A DNA stretch of 64,000 nt from Roseovarius sp. THAF9 (GCF_009363715.1 NZ_CP045404.1:3626001-3690000), one strand, 5' to 3'. Counted from the stretch's first letter, positions 52,392 through 63,796 are shown. Notes: generated by a model not told the origin, from the sequence alone. Numbers and translations are program-made.

Positions 52392-52701
52392 CGCTGGATG
52401 CCATAAGACGTGGTGCCCGAAACGAACTGAACGACAGCGCTTCAAGTGACTTGATCGACAGCCCATTTACTCCTATACACCGCCCGTCCGGGGCTCTTTT
52501 GAGTCGTCCGGACCTGTTTGTTTGGCACATTGGGACGCTTTCTTCGGCACCCACCCCGCCCGGCAGACAGACCCGAGACAAAAGACATGACGACCTGACC
52601 TCCGGCGGGCACTTCCAAGTGGACCCGATAGAAGACCAGGAGCTCTCAAGGCCGCGCATCACCTTTGCGGACCAACCGCAAGCAACATAGGAGTGGATCA
52701 G
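52392..52701. other. Leader region of rplS
   Basis: 310 bases without a supported gene. It contains a strong predicted promoter at 52451-52479, giving rplS a leader of about 215 bases. Ribosomal protein leaders often carry regulatory RNA, but I could not define a conserved structure here. Confidence 0.45.
52451..52479 (+). promoter_or_regulatory. Predicted sigma-70 promoter of rplS-rpmE
   Basis: -35 TTGATC at 52451-52456 and -10 TATACA at 52474-52479 with a 17-base spacer, the best promoter match seen in the window. Confidence 0.6.
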
Positions 52702-53085
52702 ATGGACCTGATCGCTGAAATCGAGGCGGAACAAATCGCCGAACTGGGGAAAACCATCCCCGATTTCAAAGCCGGCGACACCGTGCGCGTCGGCTTCAAG
52801 GTGACCGAAGGCACCCGCAGCCGTGTTCAGAACTTCGAAGGCGTCTGCATCAGCCGCAAGAACGGCGAAGGCATCGCCGGCTCGTTCACCGTACGCAAGA
52901 TTTCCTTCGGTGAAGGCGTGGAACGGGTGTTCCCGCTCTACTCGACCAACATCGACAGCATCGCGGTTGTGCGCCGTGGCCGCGTCCGCCGCGCCAAGCT
53001 TTACTACCTGCGCCAGCGCCGCGGCAAGTCGGCCCGTATCGCAGAAGACACCACCTACAAGCCCAAGTCGGGCGCCAACGCGTAA
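52702..53085 (+). CDS. rplS: 50S ribosomal protein L19
   Basis: 127 residues: [60 protein letters not shown] and [18 protein letters not shown], the full L19 sequence at the 30S-50S interface. The ATG at 52702 has AGGAG nine bases upstream; the GTG nine bases earlier is less likely. Twelve bases separate it from rpmE. Confidence 0.98.
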   Translation: MDLIAEIEAEQIAELGKTIPDFKAGDTVRVGFKVTEGTRSRVQNFEGVCISRKNGEGIAGSFTVRKISFGEGVERVFPLYSTNIDSIAVVRRGRVRRAKLYYLRQRRGKSARIAEDTTYKPKSGANA

Positions 53086-53097
53086 GGAGCGGACCAG

Positions 53098-53319
53098 ATG
53101 AAAAAAGATCTGCACCCCGATTATCACTTCATCGACGTGAAGATGACCGACGGCACCGTCGTCCAGATGCGCTCGACCTGGGGCAGCGAAGGCGACACCC
53201 TGTCGCTCGACGTCGATCCCTCCGTCCACCCCGCCTGGACCGGCGGCGGCACTCGCCTGATGGATTCCGGCGGCCGCGTGTCGAAGTTCAAGAACAAGTA
53301 CGCCGGCCTCGGCTTCTAA
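53098..53319 (+). CDS. rpmE: 50S ribosomal protein L31
   Basis: 73 residues, complete: [20 protein letters not shown], then [20 protein letters not shown] and [10 protein letters not shown]. The zinc-binding CxxC motif is absent, so this is the zinc-free form. The last gene of the rplS-rpmE transcript, with a terminator directly after it. Confidence 0.97.
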   Translation: MKKDLHPDYHFIDVKMTDGTVVQMRSTWGSEGDTLSLDVDPSVHPAWTGGGTRLMDSGGRVSKFKNKYAGLGF

Positions 53320-53342
53320 GCCACCCGTGTCCGCGACATCGA

Positions 53343-53371
53343 AACGCCGCTCCATCCGGGGCGGCGTTTTT
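53343..53371 (+). terminator. Rho-independent terminator of rplS-rpmE
   Basis: AACGCCGC and GCGGCGTT pair around a 9-10 base loop and run into TTTTT, 23 bases after the rpmE stop. Confidence 0.9.
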
Positions 53372-53516
53372 CGTTCCGGCCCCGGCATGGCGCAAATGCA
53401 ATATTTTCGCGCGATCGTCTCAAACCGGCTTCAACCGGACCTTCATACACCATAAAGTAGCGTCCAAACCTGCAAGGCAGTTCGCCGGATCACAAGCGGG
53501 ACACAAGGGCACGGGC

Positions 53517-54326
53517 ATGGCACATATCATCGTCGTCGGAAACGAAAAGGGCGGGGCGGGCAAATCCACCGTCTCGATGCATGTCGCCACGGCACTCGCC
53601 CGAATGGGCTTCAACGTCAGCGCGCTCGACCTCGACTTGCGGCAAAAGACCTTTGGCCGCTACGCCCACAACCGCAAGGCTTACCTCGAAAAAGCCGGGC
53701 TCGACCTGCCCGGCCCGCATTACCACGACCTGCCCGAGGTCGATCCCGACAAGCTTAAACCCGGCGAGAACGTCTATGACCGTCGTCTCTCGGCGGCCGT
53801 GGCGGAACTCGAACCCGACAGCGATTTCATCATCATCGACTGCCCCGGCTCGCACACACGGCTCAGCCAGGTGGCGCATTCGCTCGCCGACACCCTGATC
53901 ACGCCGCTGAACGACAGCTTCGTCGATTTCGACCTGCTCGCCCATGTCGACACCGACGGGCAGAAGATCCTCGGCCCCTCGGTCTATTCCGAGATGGTCT
54001 GGAACGCGCGGCAGCTGCGCGCGCAGGCGGGTCTGAAACCGATCGACTGGATCGTTGTGCGCAACCGGCTGGGCGCGCAGCAAATGGTGAACAAGGAAAA
54101 GATGGGGGCCGCGCTGGAAAACCTCGCCAAGCGCATCGGCTTTCGCACCGCGCCGGGCTTCAACGAGCGGGTCATCTTCCGCGAGCTTTTCCCACGCGGC
54201 CTGACCCTCTTGGACCTCAAGGATATCGGCGTGAAGGGGCTCAACATCTCCAACGTCGCCGCGCGTCAGGAACTGCGCGATCTGGTCAAGGCCCTGAACC
54301 TGCCCGCCGTGACCGTCGATTTCTGA
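53517..54326 (+). CDS. mipZ: MipZ-type division-site ATPase
   Basis: 269 residues, ParA/MinD superfamily: deviant Walker A VGNEKGGAGKSTVSMHVATA, switch region SALDLDLRQKTFGRYAHNRK, Walker B DFIIIDCPGSHTRLSQVAHS. The C-terminal part (DLKDIGVKGLNISNVAARQE) is typical of MipZ. It forms gradients from ParB-bound poles and blocks FtsZ polymerisation there, so that the cell divides in the middle. The gene is confined to alphaproteobacteria, supporting the taxonomic call. Monocistronic; convergent with the cyclo-ligase gene. Confidence 0.92.
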   Translation: MAHIIVVGNEKGGAGKSTVSMHVATALARMGFNVSALDLDLRQKTFGRYAHNRKAYLEKAGLDLPGPHYHDLPEVDPDKLKPGENVYDRRLSAAVAELEPDSDFIIIDCPGSHTRLSQVAHSLADTLITPLNDSFVDFDLLAHVDTDGQKILGPSVYSEMVWNARQLRAQAGLKPIDWIVVRNRLGAQQMVNKEKMGAALENLAKRIGFRTAPGFNERVIFRELFPRGLTLLDLKDIGVKGLNISNVAARQELRDLVKALNLPAVTVDF

Positions 54327-54332
54327 CGGTGC

Positions 54333-54995
54333 TCAGCCGTCCCGGCGCACATGCGACCCGTCGCCCAGGATCACCTCATCCATCGGCACGTCCCAGGGCT
54401 GGGGAAAGATCGTCTGCACGGGGCAAAAATCATGCCCCACCCCGATCACCCTTGGCGGCGGCGTCAGCCCCGCCAGCGTCATGTCGTAATACCCGCCGCC
54501 ATTACCCAGTCTGTAACAACCGTCATCGACCCCTAGCAGCGGCACGATGAGGATATCGGGCGTGACCGCCTTCGCCTCGGCCGGGACGGGTATGTTCCAG
54601 ATGCCGCGCGTCATCTTCGCGCCGGGCCGCCAAAGATGAAACTCCACCGCACGGCCCGTTTCCACCACCACCGGCAGCGCCACCTGCGCTTCCGCCTCGC
54701 CGGCCCGGCCAAACCACGACCGCAGGTCCAGTTCCCCACGGATCGGCCAGTACCCGGCCACTGTCTTGCCCCCCACATCCCCCAGAACACGGTCGAGCGT
54801 CGCCATCACCGCCGCCGCCTGCCGGGCCAACTCGTCCTGCGACAGCTCTTTGCGCAGGGCATAAAGCCGGGCGCGATCGCTCTTGCGAAACTGCGCCACG
54901 TCGGCCCATGTCTGCGCATCCACGACATGGCCGCCCACCACGTCCTGTGCGAAACAGGGTGCCTCCCCACCCGTGTCATCCTCCGCGCCGGTCAT
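54333..54995 (-). CDS. 5-formyltetrahydrofolate cyclo-ligase
   Basis: 220 residues from the ATG at 54995, whose ATGA overlaps the stop of the transporter gene. Conserved segments: RKSDRARLYALRKELSQDEL, VAGYWPIRGELDLRSWF, VPLLGVDDGCYRLGNGGGYY with the P-loop-like GGGYYD, and a C-terminal VPMDEVIL. It converts 5-formyl-THF to 5,10-methenyl-THF with ATP. Longer starts up to 55256 read against the overlapping transporter gene and are rejected. 6S RNA, often linked to this gene, was not seen. Confidence 0.92.
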   Translation of the reverse strand: MTGAEDDTGGEAPCFAQDVVGGHVVDAQTWADVAQFRKSDRARLYALRKELSQDELARQAAAVMATLDRVLGDVGGKTVAGYWPIRGELDLRSWFGRAGEAEAQVALPVVVETGRAVEFHLWRPGAKMTRGIWNIPVPAEAKAVTPDILIVPLLGVDDGCYRLGNGGGYYDMTLAGLTPPPRVIGVGHDFCPVQTIFPQPWDVPMDEVILGDGSHVRRDG

Positions 54996-55849
54996 CGCCG
55001 CCGCCTGAGCGCCACCATGTTCGACACCAGCAGCGCCCCGATCACCACGGCGCCCCCCACGATGGCCCAGCGCCCCGGGTCCTCGCCCACCACGGCCCAG
55101 ACCAGCAGCGGCGCCAGCACCGATTCCAGCAAGATCAGCAGCGACACCTCCGCCGAGCTGATATAGCGCGGCCCCAGCGTCAGAAAGCAGGTCGCGACCG
55201 CAATGAAACCCCCGTGCAGCGCAAACAAATGCCATTGCGCCGCGACCGGCACCCACGGTGACACGAAGGGCAGCACCACCAGCCCCGCGCCGATATAGGC
55301 CACCGGAATGGCCGGGATCATCGAGATGTCCTTCAACTGCCGCACTGCCGTCAGCGCGCCTGCGTAAGAGGCGCAGACGATCACGGCCCAGACGTCGCCT
55401 TTCCAGCTGGCAATCTCGTTCTCGCCCGAGCCATAGGCGATGATCGCCAGGCCCGCGAACACCCCCAGCATGGTCAGCACCATGCGCTTGCTGATCCCTT
55501 CACCCAGGAATACCTTGCCGAAAATGGCGGCAAAAACCGGCATCGAGGCAAAGATGAAGACCACGTTCGCCACGCTGGTCTGCGTCACCGCCAGCACGAA
55601 CCCCGGCGCGGTCGAGCCCATCAGCACGATGTAGATCACGCCCGGCCATCCGGTGCTGAGCGCGGCGCGGGTCGCGCCGCGCGGCATGAACGCCAGCACG
55701 CCCACCAAGATGAAGACCCCCGCGGTGATCCCGCGCCAGAAGGCCACGACCAGCGGCTCGGCCTCGATCAGCCGCACGAACAGGGAATCGGGAACCACGA
55801 ACAACACGCCCAGCGTGGTCAGCAGCAGCCCCTTGAGATGCGCATTCAT
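54992..55849 (-). CDS. EamA/DMT superfamily transporter
   Basis: 285 residues with ten membrane helices in two EamA repeats (VVAFWRGITAGVFILVGVLA in the first, FITLGPRYISS-type sequence with EVSLLILLESVLAPLLVWAV in the second). The family moves metabolites or drugs across the inner membrane. It is cotranscribed with the cyclo-ligase through a four-base overlap, which may be simple packing. Substrate unknown. Confidence 0.88.
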   Translation of the reverse strand: MNAHLKGLLLTTLGVLFVVPDSLFVRLIEAEPLVVAFWRGITAGVFILVGVLAFMPRGATRAALSTGWPGVIYIVLMGSTAPGFVLAVTQTSVANVVFIFASMPVFAAIFGKVFLGEGISKRMVLTMLGVFAGLAIIAYGSGENEIASWKGDVWAVIVCASYAGALTAVRQLKDISMIPAIPVAYIGAGLVVLPFVSPWVPVAAQWHLFALHGGFIAVATCFLTLGPRYISSAEVSLLILLESVLAPLLVWAVVGEDPGRWAIVGGAVVIGALLVSNMVALRRRR

Positions 55850-56018
55850 GCCGCGAAACTGCCCGGAATTTGATCAGAAAGTAAAGCCCGGCGCCGCGGA
55901 TTTCATCACGGCCCGGCAAAACGGCGTAGGGTCCCCCCATAGCCTGTTCCACCGAGCCGGTTCGCTATTGCGCCCCCTCAAGGCACGGTCCCTCCCGCAT
56001 GCGTCCCGTCTCCCCGTA

Positions 56019-58199
56019 CTACGCCGCGTTCTGGCCTTCCTGCGGCGGGCGCACGCCCTCGGGGCAGGCGGCGCTCACATGGTCTATCAGCGCCTGTTTC
56101 GACAGCGGCTTCGACAGGTAGTGATCTATCCCCGCCGACAGGATGTCGTCCTCATCGCCATCCATCGCGTGCGCCGTCATCGCCACGATGGGCACATGCA
56201 CGCCGCCATCCGCTTCGATCTCGCGAATGGCGCGGGTGGCCTCCTTGCCGTCCATCTCGGGCATCGAGATGTCCATGAACACGATATCGGGCGCGAAAGA
56301 CCGATAGAACGCCACCGCCTCCTCGCCGTTCACGGCGAATTTCAGGTCGATATCCAGCGCCTTGACCATCTTGGAAAAGACCAGCCGGTTGGTCTTGTTG
56401 TCCTCCGCCGCCAGCACGCGCATCACGCGGCTGGGCTCCTGGGGTCGCTCGGGCGCGGCCACGCCGCCCGCCAGCGCGCCCGACACCTGCGTCAGCGCGG
56501 CGAAAAGCTCGTTACGGGGGAAGGGTTTCTGCAGTACCGCGTCAACGTAAACCCGGCCCGGGTCCTGATCCACGCTGCCGGTGTTCCCGCTCAACAGCAG
56601 AACCGGCGCCGCGTGCCCGTCGCCTTTCAGTGCCTCGGCCAGTTCGATCCCGTCCATCTGCGGCATCACGTGGTCGGTTATGACAAGGCTGACATCTTCG
56701 CCCATCACCTCCAGCGCGCGCGCCCCGCTGTCGCAGCACACGACCTCGACCCCCAGCGCCGCGAACAGCCGCTCCAGGATCGCGCGGTTCAGCGCGTTCG
56801 TCTCGACGATCAGCACCTTGCGCAACCCATCGGGCACGCTGAAATCCTGTTCCGCATCCGGCTCGGCCAGCGGCAATTCCACGGCAAAGCCAAAGGTCGA
56901 GCCCTGACCCTCCACCGAGTCGACCCAAATCTCGCCGCCCATCAACTTCACTAGCTTTTCAGAGATCGCAAGGCCCAGCCCGGTGCCTTCGAACTTGCGA
57001 TTGCTCTCGTCATCCACCTGGTTGAACTCGCCGAAAATGTGCCGGACCTTGTCGTCGGGAATGCCGATCCCGCTGTCCTCTATCGTCACGTGCAGGCGTG
57101 CTGCGCCCTCGGTGCCGGCCTCCACGCCCACGACCCGCACCATGACATGCCCCTGCTCGGTAAACTTCACCGCGTTGCCCAGCAGGTTCGTCATGATCTG
57201 CCGCAACCGCCCCGGGTCGCCCACGAAACGCGTCGGCAAAAACAGGTCGTAATCCACCAGCAGGTCGATCCCCTTATCCCGCGCATTGGCCTGCATCAGC
57301 ATGATCAGCTCGTGAATGCAGCGTTCCAGGTCGAACGGCTCTTCATGCAGAACCAGCTTTTCCGCCTCGATCTTGGAGTAATCCAGCACATCGTTGATGA
57401 TGACGAGCAGCGCCTCGCCCGAATTCTTGATCGTGTTGGCGTAAAGCAGCTGTTCCTCGTCCAATTCGGTGTCTTTCAACAGCTCCGCCATCCCCACCAC
57501 GCCATTCATCGGCGTGCGGATCTCGTGGCTCATGTTGGCGAGGAAAGACGATTTCGCCCGGCTCGCCGTTTCCGCCTTGCGCCGCGCCTCTTTCAGCCGT
57601 TCCTCGTACCGGATCGTGTCGGTGATGTTCAGCGCCAGGCTCACCACGTCGCCGGTCTGCCCACGCTGGTCAATGAGCTTGATATAGGCCCCGTTCCACA
57701 GACGTATGATCTCCGGCTCGGGCGCCACGGTCTGCCAGCGATCCAGCATCCTCTCGCGCCACGCGGCGGGGTCGGCATCCCCGATATCGATGACACCCTC
57801 CTCGGTCACGCATTGCAGGATCTCGACGTAGCTGATGCCCGGCTTGACGTCCTCCAGCCCTTCGAAAACACCCAGCCAAGCGTGGTTGGCGGCGATCATC
57901 CGGCTGTCGGCGTCGAAAAAGGCAAACCCGTCCTGGATCGTCTGGATCGAATGCCACAAGCGCCGCTCGGCAATCGCCACCTTCTCGTTGGCCACGTTCA
58001 GGTCGGACTTCACCCGCGCGTTCTCGTCGCGCACGGTCTGCACCTCGGCGCGGGTCTCGTTAATTTCCTCGCTCAGCGCACGGGCGTGGCGGCCCAACTT
58101 GCGGTTCGCAGCCTGAAGCTCCGCCTGTTTCTGTTCCAGCAGACGTTCAGCGGCCAACCGGGCCCGCCGTTCCTCCGCCAGTTTGTTGGCAAGGCTCAT
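56019..58199 (-). CDS. Hybrid sensor histidine kinase with two receiver domains
   Basis: 726 residues, no membrane helices, so cytoplasmic. An N-terminal coiled coil (residues 1-75) is followed by a PAS domain (IQDGFAFFDADSRMIAANHA), HisKA with FLANMSHEIRTPMNGV (His225), and HATPase_c with MTNLLGNAVKFTEQGHVM and GTGLGLAISEKLVKLMGGEI. Two receiver domains follow: VITDHVMPQMDG (Asp509) and VFMDISMPEMDG (Asp643). The first receiver has ETNALNR where acidic residues are usual, so it may be weak; the second is canonical (AAEDNKTNR). Signal and output partner unknown. Monocistronic, divergent from the macroglobulin gene. Confidence 0.93.
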   Translation of the reverse strand: MSLANKLAEERRARLAAERLLEQKQAELQAANRKLGRHARALSEEINETRAEVQTVRDENARVKSDLNVANEKVAIAERRLWHSIQTIQDGFAFFDADSRMIAANHAWLGVFEGLEDVKPGISYVEILQCVTEEGVIDIGDADPAAWRERMLDRWQTVAPEPEIIRLWNGAYIKLIDQRGQTGDVVSLALNITDTIRYEERLKEARRKAETASRAKSSFLANMSHEIRTPMNGVVGMAELLKDTELDEEQLLYANTIKNSGEALLVIINDVLDYSKIEAEKLVLHEEPFDLERCIHELIMLMQANARDKGIDLLVDYDLFLPTRFVGDPGRLRQIMTNLLGNAVKFTEQGHVMVRVVGVEAGTEGAARLHVTIEDSGIGIPDDKVRHIFGEFNQVDDESNRKFEGTGLGLAISEKLVKLMGGEIWVDSVEGQGSTFGFAVELPLAEPDAEQDFSVPDGLRKVLIVETNALNRAILERLFAALGVEVVCCDSGARALEVMGEDVSLVITDHVMPQMDGIELAEALKGDGHAAPVLLLSGNTGSVDQDPGRVYVDAVLQKPFPRNELFAALTQVSGALAGGVAAPERPQEPSRVMRVLAAEDNKTNRLVFSKMVKALDIDLKFAVNGEEAVAFYRSFAPDIVFMDISMPEMDGKEATRAIREIEADGGVHVPIVAMTAHAMDGDEDDILSAGIDHYLSKPLSKQALIDHVSAACPEGVRPPQEGQNAA

Positions 58200-58353
58200 G
58201 CCCCAACCTCCGCCTTTGCCGGTGACTCTTGCGCCTCAACTTCCCTTATTATGATGAACAAGTGTTTAAATCCTGACCCGGATCAGCGGCGGGAATCGTT
58301 GTCTTGGCGCGGGGGCCGTGGCAGCATGTCGCCATTCGTTGAAGGAGGGTATT

Positions 58354-61300
58354 ATGCTCCAACGCTTTTTTGCCGCCGTTGTCCTCTGCCTTTCTACCGG
58401 CCTCGTCGCCCCTGACGCGCTGGCTCAGGATGCCGTCCCCGAGCGGCGCGAGGTGGTCACCAAGGACGTCGATTTCTTCGGCTCCGATCTCGACCCGCTC
58501 TTCGACACCACGCTTCAGGCCTGCCGCAACCTCTGCTTTTCCAACACGGCCTGCCGCGCCTATACCTTCAACAGCCGCTCCAATTCCTGTTTCCCCAAAA
58601 GCGCCCTGTCCGAGACCAAACCCTACGACGGCGCGATTTCCGCCGAGGTCTTCAACACTGACGCGCGCGTCCTCGCGGATGCGCCCGCCCGCGCCGCCGA
58701 TCTGGATTTCCTCAACCCCGACGATCTGAACCAGGCGCGAGCCCAAGCCACCGGCATCGGCGCGCGCCATCCCGGCGGCCAATGGGACGTGCCCGCCATG
58801 GTGAATGCCGCGCAGGACCGCATCGCGCAGCAGGATTACCTGAATGCCATGCGCTGGATGGGCGCCGCCGTGGCCCGTTCCGACGCCGCCGACCAATGGG
58901 CCGAGTACGCCCGCCTGTCGCTGCTGATCCCGACGCAGAACAACTCCGAGAAACGCAATTACGCAAACCGCGCCTTTCAGGCTGCGACCAATGCCTACCT
59001 GCGCGCACCCAGTGACCCGGCTCGCATCAACGCGCTTCTGCTCATGTCCCAGGCGCTCGAAACGATGGGCCGGGGTCAGGCCACCGTGCCCACCCTGCGC
59101 CTTGCCGAATCTATCCAACCGCGCGACGACGTGATGACCGCGCTCGATGCCGCCATCGCCAAGTACGGCTTTCGCATCACCGATCACCGCGCCGACAGCG
59201 ACAGCGCCCAGCCGCGCCTCTGCGCCGAATTCTCCGAGCCTTTGGTCGAGGCCGGCACCGATTACACGCCCTTCGTCCGCCTGCCCGATCCCGGCCTCGT
59301 GGTACAGCCAGACGGCAACCAGATCTGCATCGCCGGCGTCCAACACGGCGAACGCTACCGCGTCACCTTCCGCGAGGGGCTGCCCGCCGCCAGCGGCGAA
59401 ACCCTTCAGCGCGACACCGACATCACCCTTTACGTCCGCGACCGCTCTCCGCGTGTCAGCTTTCCGGGCCGGGCCTACATCCTGCCCAAGGCCGCCGACA
59501 CTGCCCTGCCGATCGAGACCGTCAATCTCGACGAGGTCGAGCTGCTCCTGCGCCGCGTCTCCGACCGCAACCTTCTGCGCACCATGCAGGAGGATTACTT
59601 TGGCCGCCCTCTCAGCCAGCACCAGGAGCGCCAATTCAACTCCGAAATCGCCGAGGAGGTCTGGACCGGCACCGGCGACGTGCAGAACACGCTCAATCGC
59701 AACATGACCACCCGCCTGCCGCTGGGCGAGGTGCTGGCCGACCAGCCTCCGGGCATCTACGCCCTGACCGCCAGCATCGAAGGCGCCGACAGCTATGACA
59801 ACCCCGGCGCCACGCAATGGTTCGTGCTGACCGACCTTGGCCTGACCACGCTTAAGGGCAATGACGGCCTGCATGTCTTCGTGCGCGGGCTGGCCGATGC
59901 ACAGGCGGAATCCGGCGTCGAACTCTCCCTGCTCTCGCGCTCCAACCGCGTGCTTGGAACGGCGACGACCGACGACCAGGGCCATGCCCTTTTCGCGCCC
60001 GGCCTGACCCGTGGCACCTCCGGCGCCGCCCCGGCGCTGTTGCTGGCCAAGGCGGGCGACGATGACATGGCCTTCCTGTCGCTCACCGATCCCGCCTTCG
60101 ACCTGTCGGATCGCGGCGTCGAGGGTCGCCGCCCCGCGCCCCCCAATCGACGTTTTCCTCGCCACCGACCGCGGCGCCTACCGCCCGGGCGAGGTGATCC
60201 ACGCCACAGCCCTTGCCCGTGACAACGTGGCCGAGGCGATCCCCGGCCTGCCTCTGACGGCCATCCTGCGCCGCCCCGACGGCGTGGAATATTCCCGCCA
60301 GCTTTCCGGCGATGACGATGCGGGCGGCCATGTCTTTACCCTGCCCGTCGGCACATCCGTCCCCACCGGCAGTTGGACACTCGACATCTTCTCGGACCCC
60401 GAGGAACAACCGCTGGTCAGCCGTACCCTGCTGGTCGAGGACTTCCTGCCCGAGCGCATCGACTTCGACCTTTCGCTGCCCGAGGGCCCCATCCGCCCCG
60501 GCGACACGCCGCCGCTCACAATCGACGCACGCTATCTCTTCGGCGCCCCCGGTGCCGGGCTGGTGGCCGACGGCAACGTGCGCCTCTCGGCGCGCACCAC
60601 GCTCGACGACTTCCCCGGCTACAATTTCGGCCGTCACGACGACCTGGTCGGCACGCGTGTAAGCTACCTGCCCGGCGGCAAGACCGGCGCGGATGGCCAG
60701 CTTCAGATCGCCGCCGAAATTCCCGAATTCGACGTCACCGACCGCCCGTTCGAGGCCGACATCACCGTCACCCTGCAAGAGGGTTCCGGCCGCCCGGTCG
60801 AACGCAGGCTCAATCGCATGCTCGCCCCCGCCGGCCCCATGATCGGGATCAAGCCGATGGCCGACGGCGTGGTGGCCGAGGGCAGCCAAGCCCGTTTCCA
60901 GATCATCGGCATCTCGCCCGACCTCACACCCGTCCCGATGGACGTGAAATGGACCGTCAACCGCGTCACCACGCGCTACCAATGGTACCAGGATTACGGC
61001 TCGTGGAAGTGGGAGCCTATAACGACACGCGAACAGGTCGCCACCGGCGATGCCGCGCTGGGGTCCGATCCCCTGACCGTCTCTGCCCCCGTCGAATGGG
61101 GCCACTATGAACTGGTCGTGGAACGCACCGGCGGCGACTACGTCTCGTCCTCCACCGATTTCTACGCCGGCTGGTACGCCCCCGCCGACGCCAGCGACAC
61201 GCCCGACACGCTGGATCTGTCACTGGACCAACCCGAATACACCCCCGGCGACACCGCCCAACTGCGCGTCGTGCCCCGCTATGCCGGCACCGCGCTGATC

Positions 61301-63796
61301 ACCGTCATGTCGGGCCACGTCATCGAACGCCAGGCGGTCGAGGTCACCGAGGGCGAGAACACCATCCCGCTTTCCGTGACCGAGGACTGGGGCGCGGGCG
61401 CCTATGTCACAGCCCAGGTCATCCGCCCGATGAACGTCAGCGCGGGCCAGAACCCGGCGCGCTCGCTCGGCCTCAGCTACGCCAAGATCGCCCCGGGCGA
61501 CAAGCAGCTGACCGTCTCCATAGACGCCCCCGACACCGCCGCCCCGCGCGGGCCGCTGGACATCACCGTCAACGTCGACGGGTTGGCGGATGGTCAGACC
61601 GGCTATGTCACCCTCGCCGCCGTCGACGTGGGCGTGCTCAACATCACCGGCTTCCAGTCGCCCGACCCGTCCGAGCACTACTTCGGCCAGCGCCGCCTCG
61701 GCGTGGAAATCCGCGACCTCTATGGCCGCCTCATCGACGGCATGAACGGCGCCGAGGGCCAGGTCCGCTCCGGCGGCGACGCGGGCAACCCCCTGTCCGG
61801 CACCCAGCCGCCCCCCACCGAGGACCTCGTCGCCTATTTCACCGGCCCGCTGGAAATCGGCCCCGATGGCACCGCGCTGGCCAGCTTCGACATGCCCGAC
61901 TTCAACGGCACCGTCCGCTTCATGGCCGTCGCGTGGTCCCCCACCGCCGTGGGCCAGGCCGAGGACGAGACCATCGTGCGCGACCCCGTCGTCGTCACCG
62001 CCTCCCTGCCGCGCTTTCTCGCCCCCGGCGACGAAAGCCGACTGCTGCTGGAAATCCAGCACACCGAAGGGCCCACGGGCCGCATGGGCCTCGACGTCTC
62101 CGGCACCGGCCTCACTTTGGGTGGCGCCATCCCCTCCGGCCTCGAACTGGGCGAACAGGAGAAAACCACGCTCTCCCTGCCTATCACGGCGGGCGACGTG
62201 GGCGACGCTTCCGTGCGCATCGCCCTCACCACGCCCGACGGCAAACACCTGACCAAGGACATGCCGCTGGGCATCCGCTCCAACGATCCGGTCATCGCCA
62301 CCACCCGCCGCTTCTCGCTCGGCGCGGGCGACAGCTTCACGCTGGGTGACGACGTCTTCGCAGACCTGCGCCCCGACACGGCCAGCGCCATCCTCGCCGC
62401 CGGGCCGCTTGCGAAACTCGACGCGCCCCGGCTTCTGGCCGCGCTCGACCGCTACCCCTACGGCTGCACCGAACAGGTGGTCAGCCGCGCCATGCCGCTG
62501 CTTTACTTCAACCAGGTCGCCGCCGCGATGGGCCTCGCCTCCGAGGCCGATGCGCAAAAGCGCATCGACCAATCCATCGCCCGCATCCTGACCCGGCAAT
62601 CCTCCGGCGGCAGCTTCGGCCTCTGGCGGGCAAGTTCCGGCGATTTCTGGCTCGACGCCTATGTGGCCGACTTCCTATCGCGCGCCAAATCCGAAGGCTT
62701 CGACGTCCCCGACACCGCGTACACCATGGCGATGGACAACCTGCGCAACCGCGTCAACTACGCCCCCGACTTCGACTCCGGCGGCGAAGACATCGCCTAC
62801 GCCCTCATGGTCCTCGCCCGCGAGGGGGCCGCCCGCATGGGCGACCTGCGCTACTACGCGGACGTCAAGGCCGAGGCCTTCGCCACGCCCCTGGCCCAGG
62901 CCCAGCTTGGCGCCGCCCTTGCCTTCTACGGCGACCAGACCCGCGCCGACCGCATGTTCGCCGCCGCGCAACAACGCATCAATCAGACCTCCGGCGACGA
63001 AGGCCAGGTCTGGCGTGCTGACTATGGCACCCGCCTGCGCGACCGCGCCGGCGTTCTGACCCTCGCGACCGAGGCGGGCAGCAATGCCGTCAACACCGAC
63101 GCTCTGGCCAGCGCCATCACCGCCGAAGGCCCGCACATGTCGACACAGGAACAGGCGTGGTCCCTTCTGGCCGCCCGCGCGCTTCTCAGCGACCCCTCCG
63201 TCTCGGGTCTCTCGCTTGGTGGCGAGCCGGTCTCGGGCCCCTTCGTGCGCAACATCTCCGCCACGTCGCTCACGCCGCAGACCCTCACCAACACCGGCGC
63301 GAACGCCACCGACATCACGCTCACCACCCTCGGCGTGCCTCTGACGCCGCCCGCGGCCGGCGGCTATGGCTATGCCATCGAACGCAGCTATTTCGACATG
63401 GACGGCACGCCCGTGGACTTGTCGACAGTGCCCACCGGCACCCGCCTCGTCACCGTCCTGACGGTCCGCCCCTTCGAGAAAGGCGAGGCGCGGCTCATCA
63501 TCGACGACCCTCTGCCCGCCGGGCTGGAGATAGACAACCCGAACCTGCTGCGCTCGGGCGACGTGAACGCGCTCGACTGGCTCGACCCGGCCAATGCCGA
63601 ACATTCAGAGTTCCGCGCCGACCGCTTCATTGCCGCCGTCGACTGGCGCTCGGACAAGGCCTTCCGCCTCGCCTATATCGTCCGCGCGATCAGCCCCGGC
63701 AGCTATCACCACCCGGCAGCCTCGATCGAGGACATGTACCGCCCGCAATACCGCGCCCGCTCGGCCACCGGGCGGATGACGGTCACGGCAGAATGA
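58354..63796 (+). pseudogene. Alpha-2-macroglobulin family protein, split by a one-base frameshift
   Basis: Two overlapping frames make one protein of about 1813 residues. The first (ATG 58354, GAAGGAGGG site) has a signal peptide ending APDALAQ without a lipobox, a PAN/Apple-like domain with spaced cysteines (CRNLCFSNTACRAYTFNSRS), and the first MG domains to about 60120. The second continues with PIDVFLATDRGAYRPGE, further MG domains, the thioester motif GCTEQ (Cys codon at 62465), and the alpha-alpha thioester domain to the receptor-like end. The shift lies in CCCCCC at 60139-60144: removing one C gives a seamless GRRPAPPIDVFLATDRG. The intact protein would trap proteases in the periplasm. 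Could be a sequencing or assembly error, phase variation or a true mutation. Stop overlaps the next start. Confidence 0.88.

Noticed and set aside
54996..55256. Longer start for the cyclo-ligase gene
   Set aside because: The extension is out-of-frame translation of the overlapping transporter gene; the ATGA overlap at 54992-54995 gives the normal start.
58249..60165. Minus-strand frame of 638 codons opposite the macroglobulin gene
   Set aside because: Glycine/alanine-rich low-complexity product, no motifs; the plus strand has a signal peptide, ribosome site and family sequence.
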